Origin: Dicyema japonicum
Taxonomy: Eukaryota; Dicyemida; Rhombozoa; Dicyemidae
Assembly (NCBI GenBank): GCA_011109175.1
Contig: RDEW01000029.1
Coordinates: 530,158 to 594,157, forward strand
Length of the DNA stretch: 64,000 nucleotides
Reading direction: 5' to 3'
Under the pieces are notes generated by a model. It saw only the letters and a list, made by a program, of their open reading frames with translations, was not told where the DNA came from and ran no database searches. Below are positions 1 to 11,360 of this stretch, piece by piece; position 1 is the first letter of the stretch; every line of letters begins with the position of its first letter. Position numbers and translations under genes: made by a program.

Positions 1-588
1 AACATTTTTAATTACATTATTCTACATTTTATTAAAGTTTTTGATTAGCTTTTTTCACAATTAAATTAATTTTCTAGATAAATATGTCCTAAAGTTAAAA
101 ATGTTCAAACCTTCAAATTTATAAAGCAAAAATAAAACTCGCCCTAGTGATAAGTAAGGCAAGTTGTTTCTATCACTTAAAAAATAATTAGCACTAAAAA
201 CTATCAAATCTGCACAAAAAATTGATTATGTACACTATACTGCCCATATACTTTTCAAAAATGAAAAATCATGAAAAAAGAAAAAGATTAGTAACGACTA
301 AGAGTACGAGAATTCATCAGAATGTTCTCTATAATCATCGAATAACTCAATACTCATTCATATCAGTAGAAAACACAGAATAGGCATCATCACTTACATC
401 GATGTTGACCATCCGCGAATCCCAATTAAACGTGTCAGTAGTACATATATCATTAATGCCACCATCAGTTGTGTAGGCCATCCCCAAGGGAGCGGTCTCA
501 TTCTAACGTCATTAATAAACTCACCACAATAGATGATCCTCCATTGGCACATTCAAGTCGGAGAATATAGTTTCCAATAACAATTTCC
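1..588. other. Region downstream of TRIM37, no gene seen
   Basis: AT-rich sequence downstream of the TRIM37 stop codon. No reading frame joins across tiny introns into anything recognisable on either strand. It probably holds the 3' flank of the TRIM37 homologue. Confidence 0.4.
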
Positions 589-1942
589 TTACTCTCTAAG
601 AATATTGTATTTTTGGTAGTAAGACGGGGACCGTACACTCATTTTGAAAATGATACTGTTGTTCAATATGAACCCCCCACTCTCCAAACGATTGAACCGA
701 CAGAACCGAGTATATCCCCAGCATTCTCCAACTTCAAAATCTGAGGTATAAGTCCGAGATATATTTTTAGTCTCGTCCTCATTGATCAGTTCTAGCTTGT
801 ATTCAAATCTGAATGAGACCTACGCTATACCTGCATGATTCACGGAGACCGCTTGTAAGCTCAATAAACAAGGACAAAAAGCTTCCCTCGACTTCTCCAC
901 TCCCATTCTGCCGTTAAACATAAACTGTTACGGGGTAGACCTTCATTCGCCAGCCGATTCCGTCAGACAACAGCAGATCAGAAAAAACAGGTTTTCCGAC
1001 AATTTTGACCTCACTAAAGTTTTTAAGGGTGAAATCCTTGAATTCGTAATGCGGAATACACTCACTGAAATCAATAGACTGATGAACCTATGGAAAAGAT
1101 TCATAGTTTCCTCTAGGGGACTAATCACACCGGGACTTCAAACATCATTTCGATTTCCTCATTGATTTTCGGGGCTTCCTCGACCAACTGGCGATGAGTA
1201 AACAACTGCAGTTTCGACTCCGTGTTCTTTATCACCGTCGTAGCCAAGTTTATATTCTCGTGGACGCAGTTACTGGATTCTGATAGAAATTAGAGTCATT
1301 TACTTTCTAGTTCCAGAAGTTTCTTCTGCTGTAGAATCTCAAGTCTCTCCATATTTTTGGAAAACATACTCCTCATATCTTTCAGCTGCTGGACTTTGAT
1401 ATTCTTTATTTGTTCCACTTGGTGAGCCTTAGTAAACAAAAATCAAACAAATTTGTCACTCTGCTTCTCCAATAAATCAACCTTCTCCGTCAAAAAAACG
1501 AGATTAGCCTTTATCCCCTTTCTGATTTCCGAATAAACGTCCACGAGGGGTTTAAATTCATGCTTGGAGTGCTCATCGGACCAAAGGGCACAGTGGTTAC
1601 AGATCGGGGAGGAACATGTGTTGCAATATATCTTCCGTTTTTTCCCATGAACAGTACAACTAAATATATTACAAGATTTTACGTTTCCGGGGAATCTTTA
1701 GGAATATCATGAGTGCTGTTCCACTGTCCAATAACGTCACCAGCCCAGCGACAAGGGACAAGATCATCCATCGAAAGGGGACTGCGGCAATGGGGACAAG
1801 ATTTTTGACAATTTTCTATCCATCTCTTTACACACTCAAAACAGCACATTTTAGAGCAGTGTGGACAGAGGACAGCATTTGCTAGGTTATTCATGCAAAT
1901 GCAGCAATTAAATATCTCCGGAATTGCTTGATTCGAGAACAT
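589..1942 (-). CDS. TRIM37: TRIM37-like RING/B-box/MATH E3 ubiquitin ligase, multi-exon
   Basis: A tripartite-motif protein. The family transfers ubiquitin to substrates and in vertebrates acts at peroxisomes and centrosomes. The ATG at 1942 opens a RING finger (CCICMNNL, CPHCSKMCC, CPHCRSPL). A B-box follows (CNTCSSPICNHCALW), then a coiled coil (HQVEQIKNIKVQQLKDMRSM) and a MATH/TRAF-like domain with the family signature DFEVGECWGY. The frame runs through only when GT-AG introns are removed at 1660-1682, 1428-1448, 1280-1303, 1065-1087, 908-931 and 809-830 (21-24 nt each). One junction near 1110-1145 could not be resolved. The frame stops at 589, soon after the MATH domain, so the long acidic C-terminal tail of the roughly 960-residue vertebrate protein is missing. 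Similarity along the RING, B-box and MATH domains makes TRIM37 much more likely than another TRIM. Confidence 0.93.
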
Positions 1943-2320
1943 TTAATATCACACAAATGTTGTTTCTGCTTAGTGATATAATTTATTTATTTGATATAAT
2001 ATCATTAAATATTTAATAAAATTTTTAACTTTATTGATTATCACTACATTTACGTTGGTAGGTAGTGACGTACCTACTGGTAATGCCTCAAAAACACTAT
2101 GGACTAAAGAATTTCATCTGCGGAACTGGATGAAGACTATGGGGAATACAGATTTCTGTTACGGGGACCGGACTGTATGCACCATGGAATGGGCTTTTGA
2201 TTCCTCAAAGCATTACAATCGAAAAGTATCGGAAAATCAGACACGATTTGCATAATTCATATATTGATTATCCATAAATTATCGACGATATTTACTGTTT
2301 ATGCTCTCACGGTGGGTATA
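1943..2320. other. Upstream region of TRIM37, no gene assigned
   Basis: AT-rich start region of the minus-strand TRIM37 gene, followed by a 73-codon plus-strand frame (2034-2255) with no recognisable domain. No promoter motif can be claimed. Confidence 0.3.
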
Positions 2321-2324
2321 ACCG

Positions 2325-2760
2325 AAAAATCCATATGAAATTGACCTGTCATACACTGTCTCCGACTCTAATGGATGTGCTTATGTTATTATTGCAGGGG
2401 ATTGGAACTCAAAAGTTGGAAGACGGCATATTGGTGAAAGATTCATTGGAATTAATAACAGAGGCAAAATAAACGCCAATAGAGATCCACTTGCAGACTC
2501 GTGCACGGCAATTATGTTTTCAAGCACACAGAAAGATTAATGATCGTCTGGATTGGTCAAAAAAGTGGGGATGAGACGATACCTATTCACACTGGGGAGA
2601 CTACATTTTATGCAAAGAAATATTCATTATCATGTGGAGTCACGTTCTCTCAAGCGTTTAAAATCAACCAACCAAAGTGCAATGGAAGACACATAATGGC
2701 ACGGTGATCTCGATTGAGTCATTGAACACCATGCTGACATTCTGAAAAGGCGTATGGAAA
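2325..2760 (+). pseudogene. RTE-type LINE endonuclease fragment
   Basis: A short decayed stretch coding for part of an apurinic-type endonuclease. The frame at about 2382 reads YVIIAGDWNSKVGRR, the catalytic core block in which the aspartate of GDWN binds the metal. The same block occurs as IAGDLNAKAG in the RTE element at 46251-47427 and as GDWNAKV in the one at 26415-28640. Stops and frameshifts follow and no reverse transcriptase is attached. It is probably a dead 5' fragment. The assignment rests on one motif and its context. Confidence 0.5.
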
Positions 2761-3059
2761 GATCAACTATATCTCGGGATTACCTGAAATCTGTCAACCC
2801 GACAAAAGTTGGAACTGCATTGCCGGTCGAATTAGATGTGCAGCCTCGAGTTTATTAAAGGTCGTCTTAACAGGCCCCAAATCAACGTTATTTGTGATAG
2901 AAAATTTGGGAGTTGTCAAGAATATAAGGGAACTTATGCAACCTTAAAGAAGAGGGGGGGGGGAAATACAAATGAATATAAAGAAAGGAGTGAAAGAATT
3001 TGAATAGAAAAATTAAATCATGCTCAAGGAAATTAGATTTTAGAATAAATCAAGTGTAT

Positions 3060-4135
3060 CTGGAAAAATTAAAGGAGCGAGAAGGAAAATATAAAATAAA
3101 AATTCTAAAACGAGTTTTAAAAAAGAGAATCATTGGAAAATATAAATGATTCGACCTCTTCAAGAGATAGATACCATAGAAAATTAAAATTCTAAAAAGA
3201 GTTAAAGGAAGAGATTTATTGGAAAATAAGATGATTCAAACTCTTAAAGATATCGGTCCCTTAGAAAATTAAAATTATAAAAAAAAGTTAAAAAAAGAGA
3301 TTCATTGGAAAATTAGATGAATCATAAGAAAATAAGAAGATTCACCTCTTTACGATGTTGATACATTAAAAATTAAATTTATCAAAAGAGTTAAAAAAGA
3401 GATTCACTTTAAAATAAGATGATTCGACAACTTCAAAAGATCGGTCCCTTAGAAAATTAAATTTACAAAAAGAGTTAAAAAAGAGATTCATTTCAAAATA
3501 AGATGATACTACCAATTCAAAAGATCGGTGTCTAAACAAATTAAATTTATTGAAAGAGTTAAAAAATGAGATTCATTGGAAATAAAATGATTCGAACACT
3601 TCAAGAGATCAGTCTCCTAGAAATTTAAAATTTTAAAAAGAGTTAAAAAATGAGATTCATTTTAAAATAAGATCATCCGACAATTTGAAAATGATCGTCC
3701 CTTTGAAAATTAAAATTCTAGAAAGAGTTAAATATGAGATTCAATGGAAAATAGGATGATTCGACAACTATACGACATCGATCCCAATAAAAAGTAAAAT
3801 TCTAAAAGAGATAGAAAAGTGAGATTCACTTCATAATAAGATGATTCGACCACTTCAAAATATCGTTCCCAATGAAAATCAAATTTCTAAATAGAGATAA
3901 AAAAAGAGATTCATTTCAAAATAAGATAATACGACCATTTCAAAAGATCGGTCCCTGAAAAAATTAAATTTATAGAAAGAGTTAAAAAATGAGATTCATT
4001 GGAAAATAGGATGATTCGACCACATCAAGAGATCGGTCTCCTAGAAATTTAAATTTCTAAAGAGTTAAAAAACGAGATTCACTTCAAAATAAGATAATAC
4101 GATCACTTCAAAAGATCTGTTTCTTAAAAAATTAC
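3060..4135. repeat. Tandem satellite of about 12-13 units, 82-94 bp period
   Basis: Imperfect tandem repeat. The landmark GAGATTCATTGG and its variants recur at about 3126, 3207, 3297, 3390, 3484, 3568, 3651, 3733, 3822, 3906, 3991 and 4073, so spacing drifts from 82 to 94 bp. Each unit carries AAGATGATTCGAC, then TTCAA-AGATCGGTCCC, then AAATTAAATTT-AAAGAGTTAAAAA. It is almost free of coding capacity and runs directly into the 5' side of a decayed LINE. Confidence 0.9.
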
Positions 4136-4137
4136 AA

Positions 4138-5815
4138 CAACATAAAGACAGAAAATGCAAATAGATGGACGATACTATCGAAAGCTCTCTACAAATACCC
4201 TCCAATGCAGAGAGTGTGGAAGTGGATCTAAAACATCAAAAGATCCTCCCCAGAGAGAAAAGTCGAAGTCTACATAAAACCAGACACTGATAACATATTA
4301 CACATCTATATCCTACAGGAAGTTTTCAAAAGAACACCAATTATTCCTGAAAAAGATTGAACCGAACTGGATCCTATTTACTAGTCAGGATGTTCGCAGA
4401 GCCATATCCAAGGCCAACAACTCAGAGGCCAAAGGACCAGACAACATAACCACGTGTGAACTGAAGCACCTAGGCCATCGAGCCCTGGAACTATTAGCCT
4501 ATATCTTCAACCTATCCATAAACACAAATACAATCACTGAAATATGGAAGAAGTCTCTAATCAGACCTATCCGAAAACCCAACAAACCAATAGATGAACC
4601 ATCTTCCTATCGCTCAATATCTATTCTAAGTCCGGTCTCAAGGATACTTGAAAGGCTTGTTTTGGAAAAAATATAAGACTCAATCTCAATACCTCCGACC
4701 CAGCACGGATTCCGGGATAACCATTCGACAACAACACACCTTACAACCCTCACACAATTCATTGCGGAAGGATTTAACTCCCCCGAACCACATCAGAGGA
4801 CAGTACTTATATCCGTGGACATCACAAAAGCGTTCGACTCAGTCCCCAGGAAACTCCTAACAAAGAAAATATACGAAACCAACATCCATCCGAACCTGAA
4901 ACTTTGGCTTGGAAACTTCCTAAATGGAAAACGAGCACAAGTACTCTGCAACAACATCAAATCAAGATCTCGCTATTTCCCAAATGGAGCCTCTCAAGGC
5001 TCCCACTATCACCCCAACTCTTCAATCTCTACATAAACGACATGCCACAAACCTGTAATGAAAACTGTCTAATCCTCTCCTATGCCGACGATATCATTCT
5101 TGCCTCCAAGAACAGAAGCATTCAATCAGCGACTCAGTTGGCTCAACAAATGCTCGACAACTTGGAACTATGGCTCTCGAAGCGGAGACTCGACACATCA
5201 GCAGCAAAGTCCTTTGCCACACTGTTTACCACCTACAAGAGACAGCTCTGTATCGAACCAAAAGTCTTTATGAAGAACGAAGCTATCTCTATTAACAAAA
5301 CACCGAAGATTCTGGGAGTAACCTTTGATCAGGGACTCACCTTTATCCGGCATGTTGAAAACAAAGTAACTTCTGCTATGAAAAAAATGAGAATTTTAAA
5401 AGTGCTCTCAAAAACACTTAGAGACCAAACTGGTGTCCTTGCCACGATTTACAAACAATTTATCTGACCAACGATGACGTATGCAAGTCCTTCATGGGCA
5501 ATGAAAATGTCACGATCTTCCTCATTGAAATTATCCGCAATCGAGGAGACTGCAATAAAGTTAATTAAACCAGAACTCAATATCAACCCAATGAAAACTT
5601 TTTAATCGAACTACAACTGAAACTATTAAAGGAGGCTATTCTACCGAGCTGCCCTCTATTCCATATACTATCGAATTATCTACAATCATACAGAAATTTT
5701 GAGCCGATGACATGTCCAACTGTTCAGGATTCTCGACCCCGCCGAACTCGTCCTTTTAACCTCACTTTTATTTCTTTTTCTTTGACCCAGTGATCCTGGG
5801 GGTAATAATAATAAT
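4138..5815 (+). pseudogene. Decayed non-LTR retrotransposon, RT domain (family A)
   Basis: Reverse transcriptase of a LINE in the Jockey/CR1 broad group, broken by several frameshifts and stops. In order one sees SNNSEAKGPDNIT (N-terminal RT block), IWKKSLIRPIRKPNKP, SSYRSISILSPVSRILERLV, VLISVDITKAFDSVPRK, FPNGASQGS and the catalytic YADDIILASKNRS near 5080, then TPKILGVTFDQG and the thumb. The 3' end reads CCTGGGGGTAATAATAATAATAA (5795-5815), a short-repeat tail typical of target-primed insertion. A second, truncated copy with the same tail lies at 11361-11850. RT motifs closely resemble family B at 20695-22207. The element cannot encode a working protein. Confidence 0.85.
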
Positions 5816-6109
5816 AACTTTTATGGATCAAATTTCTACTCTTATTTATACTGGTCAAGTTACATATCAGATCATCTCAGTGAAAAAAATGAGCCATCAA
5901 AATGGAAAGAGAATATAAGTAAAAAAATTGAAAAGTGGAAATCATTTCTTTTGATAATTAAAAAGTTTTTTATGAAGACTTTGTCAACCGAGGAAAAACC
6001 TATGGCTTCTCATGCATCATCGTTAGTTGGATGTAAAAAGAAAAACCATGGTGAAAAAGCGAAGATTACTTAGTGCATTGAAGATAAAATTAAAATTCTC
6101 AAATAGAAA
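5816..6109. other. Short spacer, no gene seen
   Basis: Between the family A LINE tail and the chimeric frame. It contains scattered short frames that may be the 5' continuation of the RLE-type LINE, but nothing diagnostic. Confidence 0.3.
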
Positions 6110-6838
6110 TTGTGTGTATCTGAGTCCCGCAAGAGATTTCGCCATGCTAATCTAAACTTTAAATTAAATCGAAGATCATTTTACAGAAACTTAACCCTTA
6201 GGGCAAATAATGTTACTACGTTTATTGATAATGAAAAATGTGCAGATTTTTGGGAAGACGTTTGGAAAAAGAAAGATGCATGTTTAGAGAAGATCAATAT
6301 TGAAAAAAGGATAACTGGTGTTGAGAATGTACCTGTTGGATTTAATAGAAATGGTTTTAATGAAACAATTAAATATCTGCCTAACTGGAAAGCCCCAGGC
6401 TGTGATGTAGTTTTTAACTTTTTTGTTAAAAAGTTCACGTCTTTGCACGACTCAATATTTAATGTGATGAGTAGAGTTATGGAAGGAAAATGTGTGCCTG
6501 GAGAGTGGTTTTTCGCTGGACTCACTGTTATCAATAATATTCGTCGTCCACCTCATTTTTCACTTGAAATGTGGAATGTGTATAACTATATTCTTGCAGA
6601 TGTACCGAATACTAATAATTCCGTAGAAGGTAGGAATGATTCTATATTAATATTTTTTAAAGGTTGGAATAGATCATTTCAAACACAAGTTGGATCGCAT
6701 CACCATAATATATGGAAATTTATCGAGTGTCTGAAAAAAGAACAAAATTTGAATGAATCATTATTCGAACAATTTGTAGCTGGAAAGAGAAGCACAATAT
6801 CCAAAAAAGTGTTTTTGCGAAAGTGCTTCACGCATTAA
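6110..6838 (+). pseudogene. Chimeric frame: LINE RT start fused to MULE transposase end
   Basis: One uninterrupted 242-codon frame made of two unrelated transposon pieces. Residues about 1-140 are the N-terminal RT block of an RLE-type LINE (KRFRHANLNFK..., YLPNWKAPGCDVVFNFFVKKFTSLH, VPGEWFFAGLTVI). From about residue 145 the frame reads RRPPHFSLEMWNVYNYILADVPNTNNSVEG then VGSHHHNIWKFIECLKKEQ. That is the C-terminal part of a FLYWCH/MULE transposase (compare HPTIWKFIDVLKKEQ at about 60290 on the minus strand). The MULE frame continues with a shift as RIKRIVENFRFDNKNNF to about 6890. The join is probably accidental, caused by a nested insertion. Whether the fusion is expressed cannot be judged here. 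Confidence 0.7.
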
Positions 6839-6894
6839 AAGAATTGTTGAAAATTTTAGATTTGACAATAAAAATAATTTTTTAACAATTAAAC

Positions 6895-7065
6895 AAATGT
6901 CAGTTGAGGAAGCCTGCTGCGTGGTTTGCGAACGAGTTCCCTCGGAGTATGTTTCCTCCAAGCCTGTAGCCGTCAAAGATCTGACGATCACATCGTTCAG
7001 AGCAGCACGACGTGGTCCCCTTCCGGCGCTTCTTCTGCAGGACAGCGGGTCCTGACAATATAAAT
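6895..7065 (+). other. GC-richer coding-like patch of unknown origin
   Basis: An island clearly more GC-rich than its surroundings, with an open frame reading CCVVCERVPSEYVSSKPV then AVKDLTITSFRAARRG. It lies between the MULE fragment and the LINE C-terminal fragment. No family is recognised. It could be foreign to both elements. Confidence 0.3.
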
Positions 7066-7139
7066 GAATATCTTAGAGGAATAGCTCACAATATTTCTTT
7101 TTAAATATCTTGAATAAAATTAATTAATTGTTATTAGAA

Positions 7140-7790
7140 AAACATGACGATTTATACAAATTGTTAATTAGACGAATTGTTTTAGATCAATATACTGGTT
7201 ACCAAGTATTTGGGTGTATTGAAAGGCCCTGGGCAAATTGACAAGGCAGACATGCTCAAAACAATATTTTCTGGAGTATGCCAAAGAATAGAAAAATTAG
7301 TAAATACTAAATTGAACTCAATCAACCTTTTTAAAACAATTAACGAACATCATTATTTTTATACAATTACTATATCGGCTTTATTGATTTGGAACAGAAT
7401 GAATTTGAGATGATTGATACTTCTATCCTTAGTTTGCTGAATAAACATCATATACATATTAAAACAGCTTGCAAAGAGAGACTGTGCCTACCTCGAAACA
7501 TGCTAGGGAGAGGATTGAGCTCGATCTCTTTCCCTTGAAAGAATGTTATTTGGTTTTCTGATCAACTTGAAAGAAACCTTGTTGCAGAAGAAATTCCGCT
7601 ATTCTTCAGGCCGAAATCTATAGTAAAACACATATGGCTACCACTAAAGAATTTTTGCGGGAAAAGTACTCTGTTGACGATACATTTATCCTGGATAGTA
7701 AATTTTTGACTGACCTACAAAGAAAAAACTTAAGGAAACAAATAAGTATGAAAAGTCTTCATTCACATATGAAACGCATCAAAAAAATAA
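7140..7790 (+). pseudogene. C-terminal RT region of an RLE-type LINE, decayed
   Basis: Translation in shifting frames gives GVLKGPGQIDKADMLKTI, RIEKLVNTKLNSINLFKTI, LYNYYIGFIDLEQNEFEMID and KERLCLPRNMLGRGLSSIS. These blocks line up with the better preserved minus-strand copy at 13130-13669 (TKLNSVNLFRAIN, KERLYLDRKTFGRGLSSIS). They form the region after the RT catalytic core in R4/NeSL-like elements with a restriction-like endonuclease. With 6110-6540 it brackets a MULE piece, so the RT catalytic core is missing from this copy. Confidence 0.65.
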
Positions 7791-7799
7791 TTAAAGATG

Positions 7800-8865
7800 A
7801 ATAATTTTTACATGATCTTAATTTTAAAATAATACAAAAACTTTTTTCCCAATATCTTTTTAAGAAGCGTTGCAGCTTGGGAATACCCAATGAACCTCAT
7901 TCCAAAATCGGGAAGATTATTCTTGTAGTTTTTTTAGTTTGGACTTAACGTTAAAACTTTGGCAGAAGCAATTAGAATTGTTTTTATATATAGCAAAAAA
8001 TTAATTTGTTACAAAATTATTTTTTTTATTTATATAGTTATTTTTAAAGCAAGTTCTTATCAATTATAATTGTAACATATTCTAAAATTTCATAAAAAAT
8101 TATTACTATTAGCACTAGTTTGGTCAAATTAAATATATAATTTGATAAATTAAATCAAAAAATTTTTTTTTGATTTTTTTCTAAGTCCAAGGTGTAACGC
8201 GTAGCGCCTGTGACATAATATCTATACGCGGATGGATAACAAAGACTCTCAGGACGGCGGAACAAGTAAATTTGTGGATGATCTAGAGTGTGTTGGAGAA
8301 GTCCAAACACTAAATTGCTCGTAGAAAAGGCGTCTTTGCTAAAAAGGAAATATTTCTAACTAATTTATGAACATTAATTTTGTAAAATAAACTGGCCTTA
8401 TTAGACATTTTATTTCTCAATTAATACAATTTGTAAATTCTAATGGTTTTTAAATATTCTTAATTTTTTTTAATTCAGTGACGATTTATCAGACTGTGAA
8501 AATAATTTAACTCATTAATAAAAAATGACCTTTTCTTTAAAAATGGAATTTTATAACAAAAATGGCCTTACTCATAACAATAATGCCCCGCTTTCAATTT
8601 CCATATTACAGAGATCTATTTGACTGATCTATGTATCGCAGTTTTTTACAACTTATGATTAAATACACGAAGGAACAGAATCTTTTACAATAAAATAAAT
8701 CTCATACTATTCTCGTGTATCTCTGGCAATTATCTTCATATCTTTAGTGCTTGTTGATACGATAACTAGCTTTTCAGTATTATTAGGATCTTTAGAGTTT
8801 TTCGATTTACAAAGTTTTCTGTCTTCTTTTTTGTCATTCTTAATGATAAATTTCATGAATTATAA
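7800..8865. other. AT-rich intergenic stretch
   Basis: Strongly AT-rich. Around 8230-8325 there is a 30-codon frame (MDNKDSQDGGTSKFVDDLE) with no recognisable match. No element ends or RNA genes are seen. Confidence 0.35.
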
Positions 8866-8867
8866 GT

Positions 8868-9185
8868 TTGAGCCGCGTGGTTAATTGGTTAATTTTTTCA
8901 GCTTACTTGTCTGTTCCTCCTCTCTCTTCCTAATAAAGTGGCGTCATGTGATCCACCTGTCTAGGTGACGCCCAGTGCCAGGCCTGTACGAAAAAAATCA
9001 TTTGCTCTTTCCCACTCTACTGGAGGGGTTTCCACAACTGCATGTAATGGGCGTCTTACCTTTTATGCTGCTGACTCCGGATGGACTCTGTTTATGTAGA
9101 AGTGGAAACTGGATATACTTAATTAGTTGTTTACTTTAACTTCTTTCTCGGTGTATCCGGAGTTAATAAATAAATTAAACTGTAC
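8868..9185 (+). repeat. SINE-like repeat (family S1), full-length copy
   Basis: A non-coding unit of about 320 bp. It starts with GCCGCGTGGTTAATTGG, passes GGCGTCATGTGATCCACCTG and ends in TTCTTTCTCGGTGTATCC followed by GGAGTTAATAAATAAATT. A near-identical copy is at 55153-55480, and partial or divergent copies are at 13928-13954 plus 16602-16790, at 49490-49610 and at 62770-63060. The head TGGTTAATTGG resembles a pol III A box. The last 40 bp match the tail of the family B LINE (22145-22207), so a tail-sharing SINE is the best reading. Confidence 0.75.
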
Positions 9186-9189
9186 TCTT

Positions 9190-9555
9190 CATTATCCTTT
9201 ACAAACATTTTTAGAGACATTAAGTCAAAGTAGAAAATTTGTTAGCCTCCTGATTTTATCTGCAAAAAGAACGCCAATAAAAAATGACGTAATTTTTTTT
9301 ATAAAATACGTTAGCGTAAATTTTTGAATATTTAGTATAAAATTTTAGGCTCAGGCTAGACAAATGCACATGCTATTAGTCTCTAGGATAAAGTACTAGG
9401 CGGCCTATCATATAGTGTTTTCCCATCAATAACGACACTTCGTCAATCACTATATTTTAATTGTATTCCGTAGTTTTCCCAAATTCTAAAAATAGTGTGT
9501 AATCGACAAAAAACTAAAATATTTGACTTTAATCCAAAATGAATCAATCAGTCAC
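9190..9555. other. Spacer downstream of CRELD
   Basis: AT-rich, no supported feature. A 66-codon frame here has no recognisable domain. Confidence 0.3.
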
Positions 9556-9557
9556 CA

Positions 9558-10472
9558 TTATAGTTCGTGTTCTGAAACCACATGAAAGGGACACTGCTTG
9601 CCTTTAGACCGGAAATCATTCTCACAGACACACTCATAAGTTCCCGGCAAATTAATACAAGGATTATTTCCACAAGGCTTGAATTCTGAGCATTCGTCAA
9701 CGTCATCACACAGCTGTTTAGATCAGAATTATGAACATAGCCAAGATCGCAAGTCCTGCAGTCTGTGTAATCCTTACAAGTCTTGCAGGAAGGATGACAT
9801 TCTACAAGTAAACCTCCAAGTATTACTCGTGCACTTTTCCCCATCAAAATAATAATCTGTGAGACATTGCCGACAATCATCTCCAAAGTGACCGGGCAGA
9901 CAAACACATCTCCCAGATCCAGAGCGAGTCCCATTTCCCTATAAATAAGTTCGAATAATACATCACATTCACAATTTTTCCCTCTTTGATCATCACAGGG
10001 TAAACAAGACAGGCCAAAGTGACCAACAGGACAACAAACTCCAAGTTTGTCAACACACATAGAGTCCACAATACTGATGCTATCTCTGTCGTTCTTCCAC
10101 CACTTTAAGAGGTCGTCCTCGATCTCTTCCAAAATAGAATTGCAAGCATTTAAATCATTTTTCTTAATACATAAAATTTGTTACAAGGAAGTGGGGTTCC
10201 GCAGTGGACGAGAAAATTGAATCGAGAATAGTATAGAATCTCAGTTCACTAGAATAATTTTAATAAAAACCTGTCTTTAAATTTCGAAAGCTTCTTTTCC
10301 TGCCAAACAGGATCTCCTCCATCATAATTTGAATTCTCTGTATCGTCTATCAACTAATTTGTTTAATTTAACCAACCGTGTTAATTCTTTCGGCTAATTT
10401 TTTGCAAGACCGGCATCTATCAAAAATGTAATCTGATTTTGTTAAAAATACTATTATAAGTATCGCAATCAT
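9558..10472 (-). CDS. CRELD: CRELD-like cysteine-rich EGF protein of the ER, seven exons
   Basis: Cysteine-rich with EGF-like domains protein. In animals CRELD1/2 act in the ER and secretory pathway, with roles in folding and stress response. The ATG at 10472 starts a signal peptide (MIAILIIVFLTKS). The CRELD N-terminal block follows (CRSCKKL, GGDPVWQEKKLSKFKDSE, EEIEDDLLKWW), then CCPVGHFGLSCLPC, an EGF/laminin-like unit (GSGRCVCLPGHFGDDC), a furin-like unit (CHPSCKTCKDYTDCRTC) and one calcium-binding EGF (DDVDECSEF...CVCENDF). The last residues are EHEL, a KDEL-type ER retrieval signal. Six introns of 22-25 nt lie at 10354-10376, 10249-10270, 10163-10184, 9939-9961, 9802-9826 and 9714-9736. 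Every junction keeps the frame. It looks like an intact, unusually short CRELD without the C-terminal membrane segments of CRELD1, so it is closer to CRELD2. Confidence 0.95.
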
Positions 10473-11360
10473 GAACAATTACGTGTACTATTCTTATATT
10501 ATTTAAATTTAAAATTTAATATATTTATTAAATAAAATTAAAAAATATTATTGCAAATGTTCAAGTTGCTACTGTACCAATGAACAAATGGGTGGACTTA
10601 TATAATTTAGTCTGGTAAATTTAGCGTGGCTTTATGTGATTCACCAACTATGTAAGTTTTGGTTACGTCCAGAGGGCACCTAATGTGCCTCAAGAGAGCC
10701 AATAATATCTTTTCATTGGGAAGTTTTTCACTCCTAGCAAGATTTCTACAGCCTGACAAAAGACAGCTACATTGCTTCAATTAAACGTCCCTGGAATGAG
10801 AGGAAAGATCTTGTAACTCACTACAAATAGTCCTCTTCATACAAATATATAGACCCATTGATCGATGAAAAGGGGAGGCCGTGTCCATTACTTTGTTATG
10901 ACCGATCTATCTGCACTGGAGAGTCTTAAACCGGAACCGTCTACTACGGAAATTTTGTAAATCATTAAAAACGTTTCTGGTGCCGATGAAAAGATAATGG
11001 AAATTACAACATACAGTGGGGCAAATAAGACATGGCAACCCTTACATTCTCCTCAACTGCATCCTTCACTTTAGTCTCCTTCATACTGCATATAGTGACT
11101 TTGTATGATGTTAAATTAAAATTTTAATTTTTATAACAGAATATAACTTATTTCAACATAATGTAAAAATGTATAAGATTTAAATAACTGTTCTCTATCA
11201 AATTTTATTATTTTTTAAATTGATTTGTTAATTTTATCCATCTAGATCTCAATTTCTAATGGAATCTTGATTTTTCAGTGGAAAAAAGTCATGGAAAAAT
11301 TCATGTTTTTAACTATTTTTCGTTTTTATTAAGCTCCAACAAGTCAAGAAGTTAATTATT
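10473..11360. other. Region upstream of CRELD, no gene seen
   Basis: AT-rich flank of CRELD, presumably including its promoter, then about 350 bp of mixed composition (10620-11090) with broken short frames that match nothing I recognise. It could be old transposon sequence. Confidence 0.3.

Noticed and set aside
943-1128. Open minus-strand frame starting MISPLEETMNLFHRF
   Set aside because: It overlaps the TRIM37 MATH domain in another frame; only a few codons (MNLFH) are used, as part of a TRIM37 exon.
3060-4135. Regularly spaced repeats, considered as a CRISPR array
   Set aside because: Repeats are contiguous, imperfect and without unique spacers, in a eukaryotic context; it is a satellite.
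9877-10071. Second minus-strand frame over CRELD
   Set aside because: A shadow of the CRELD exons in another frame.
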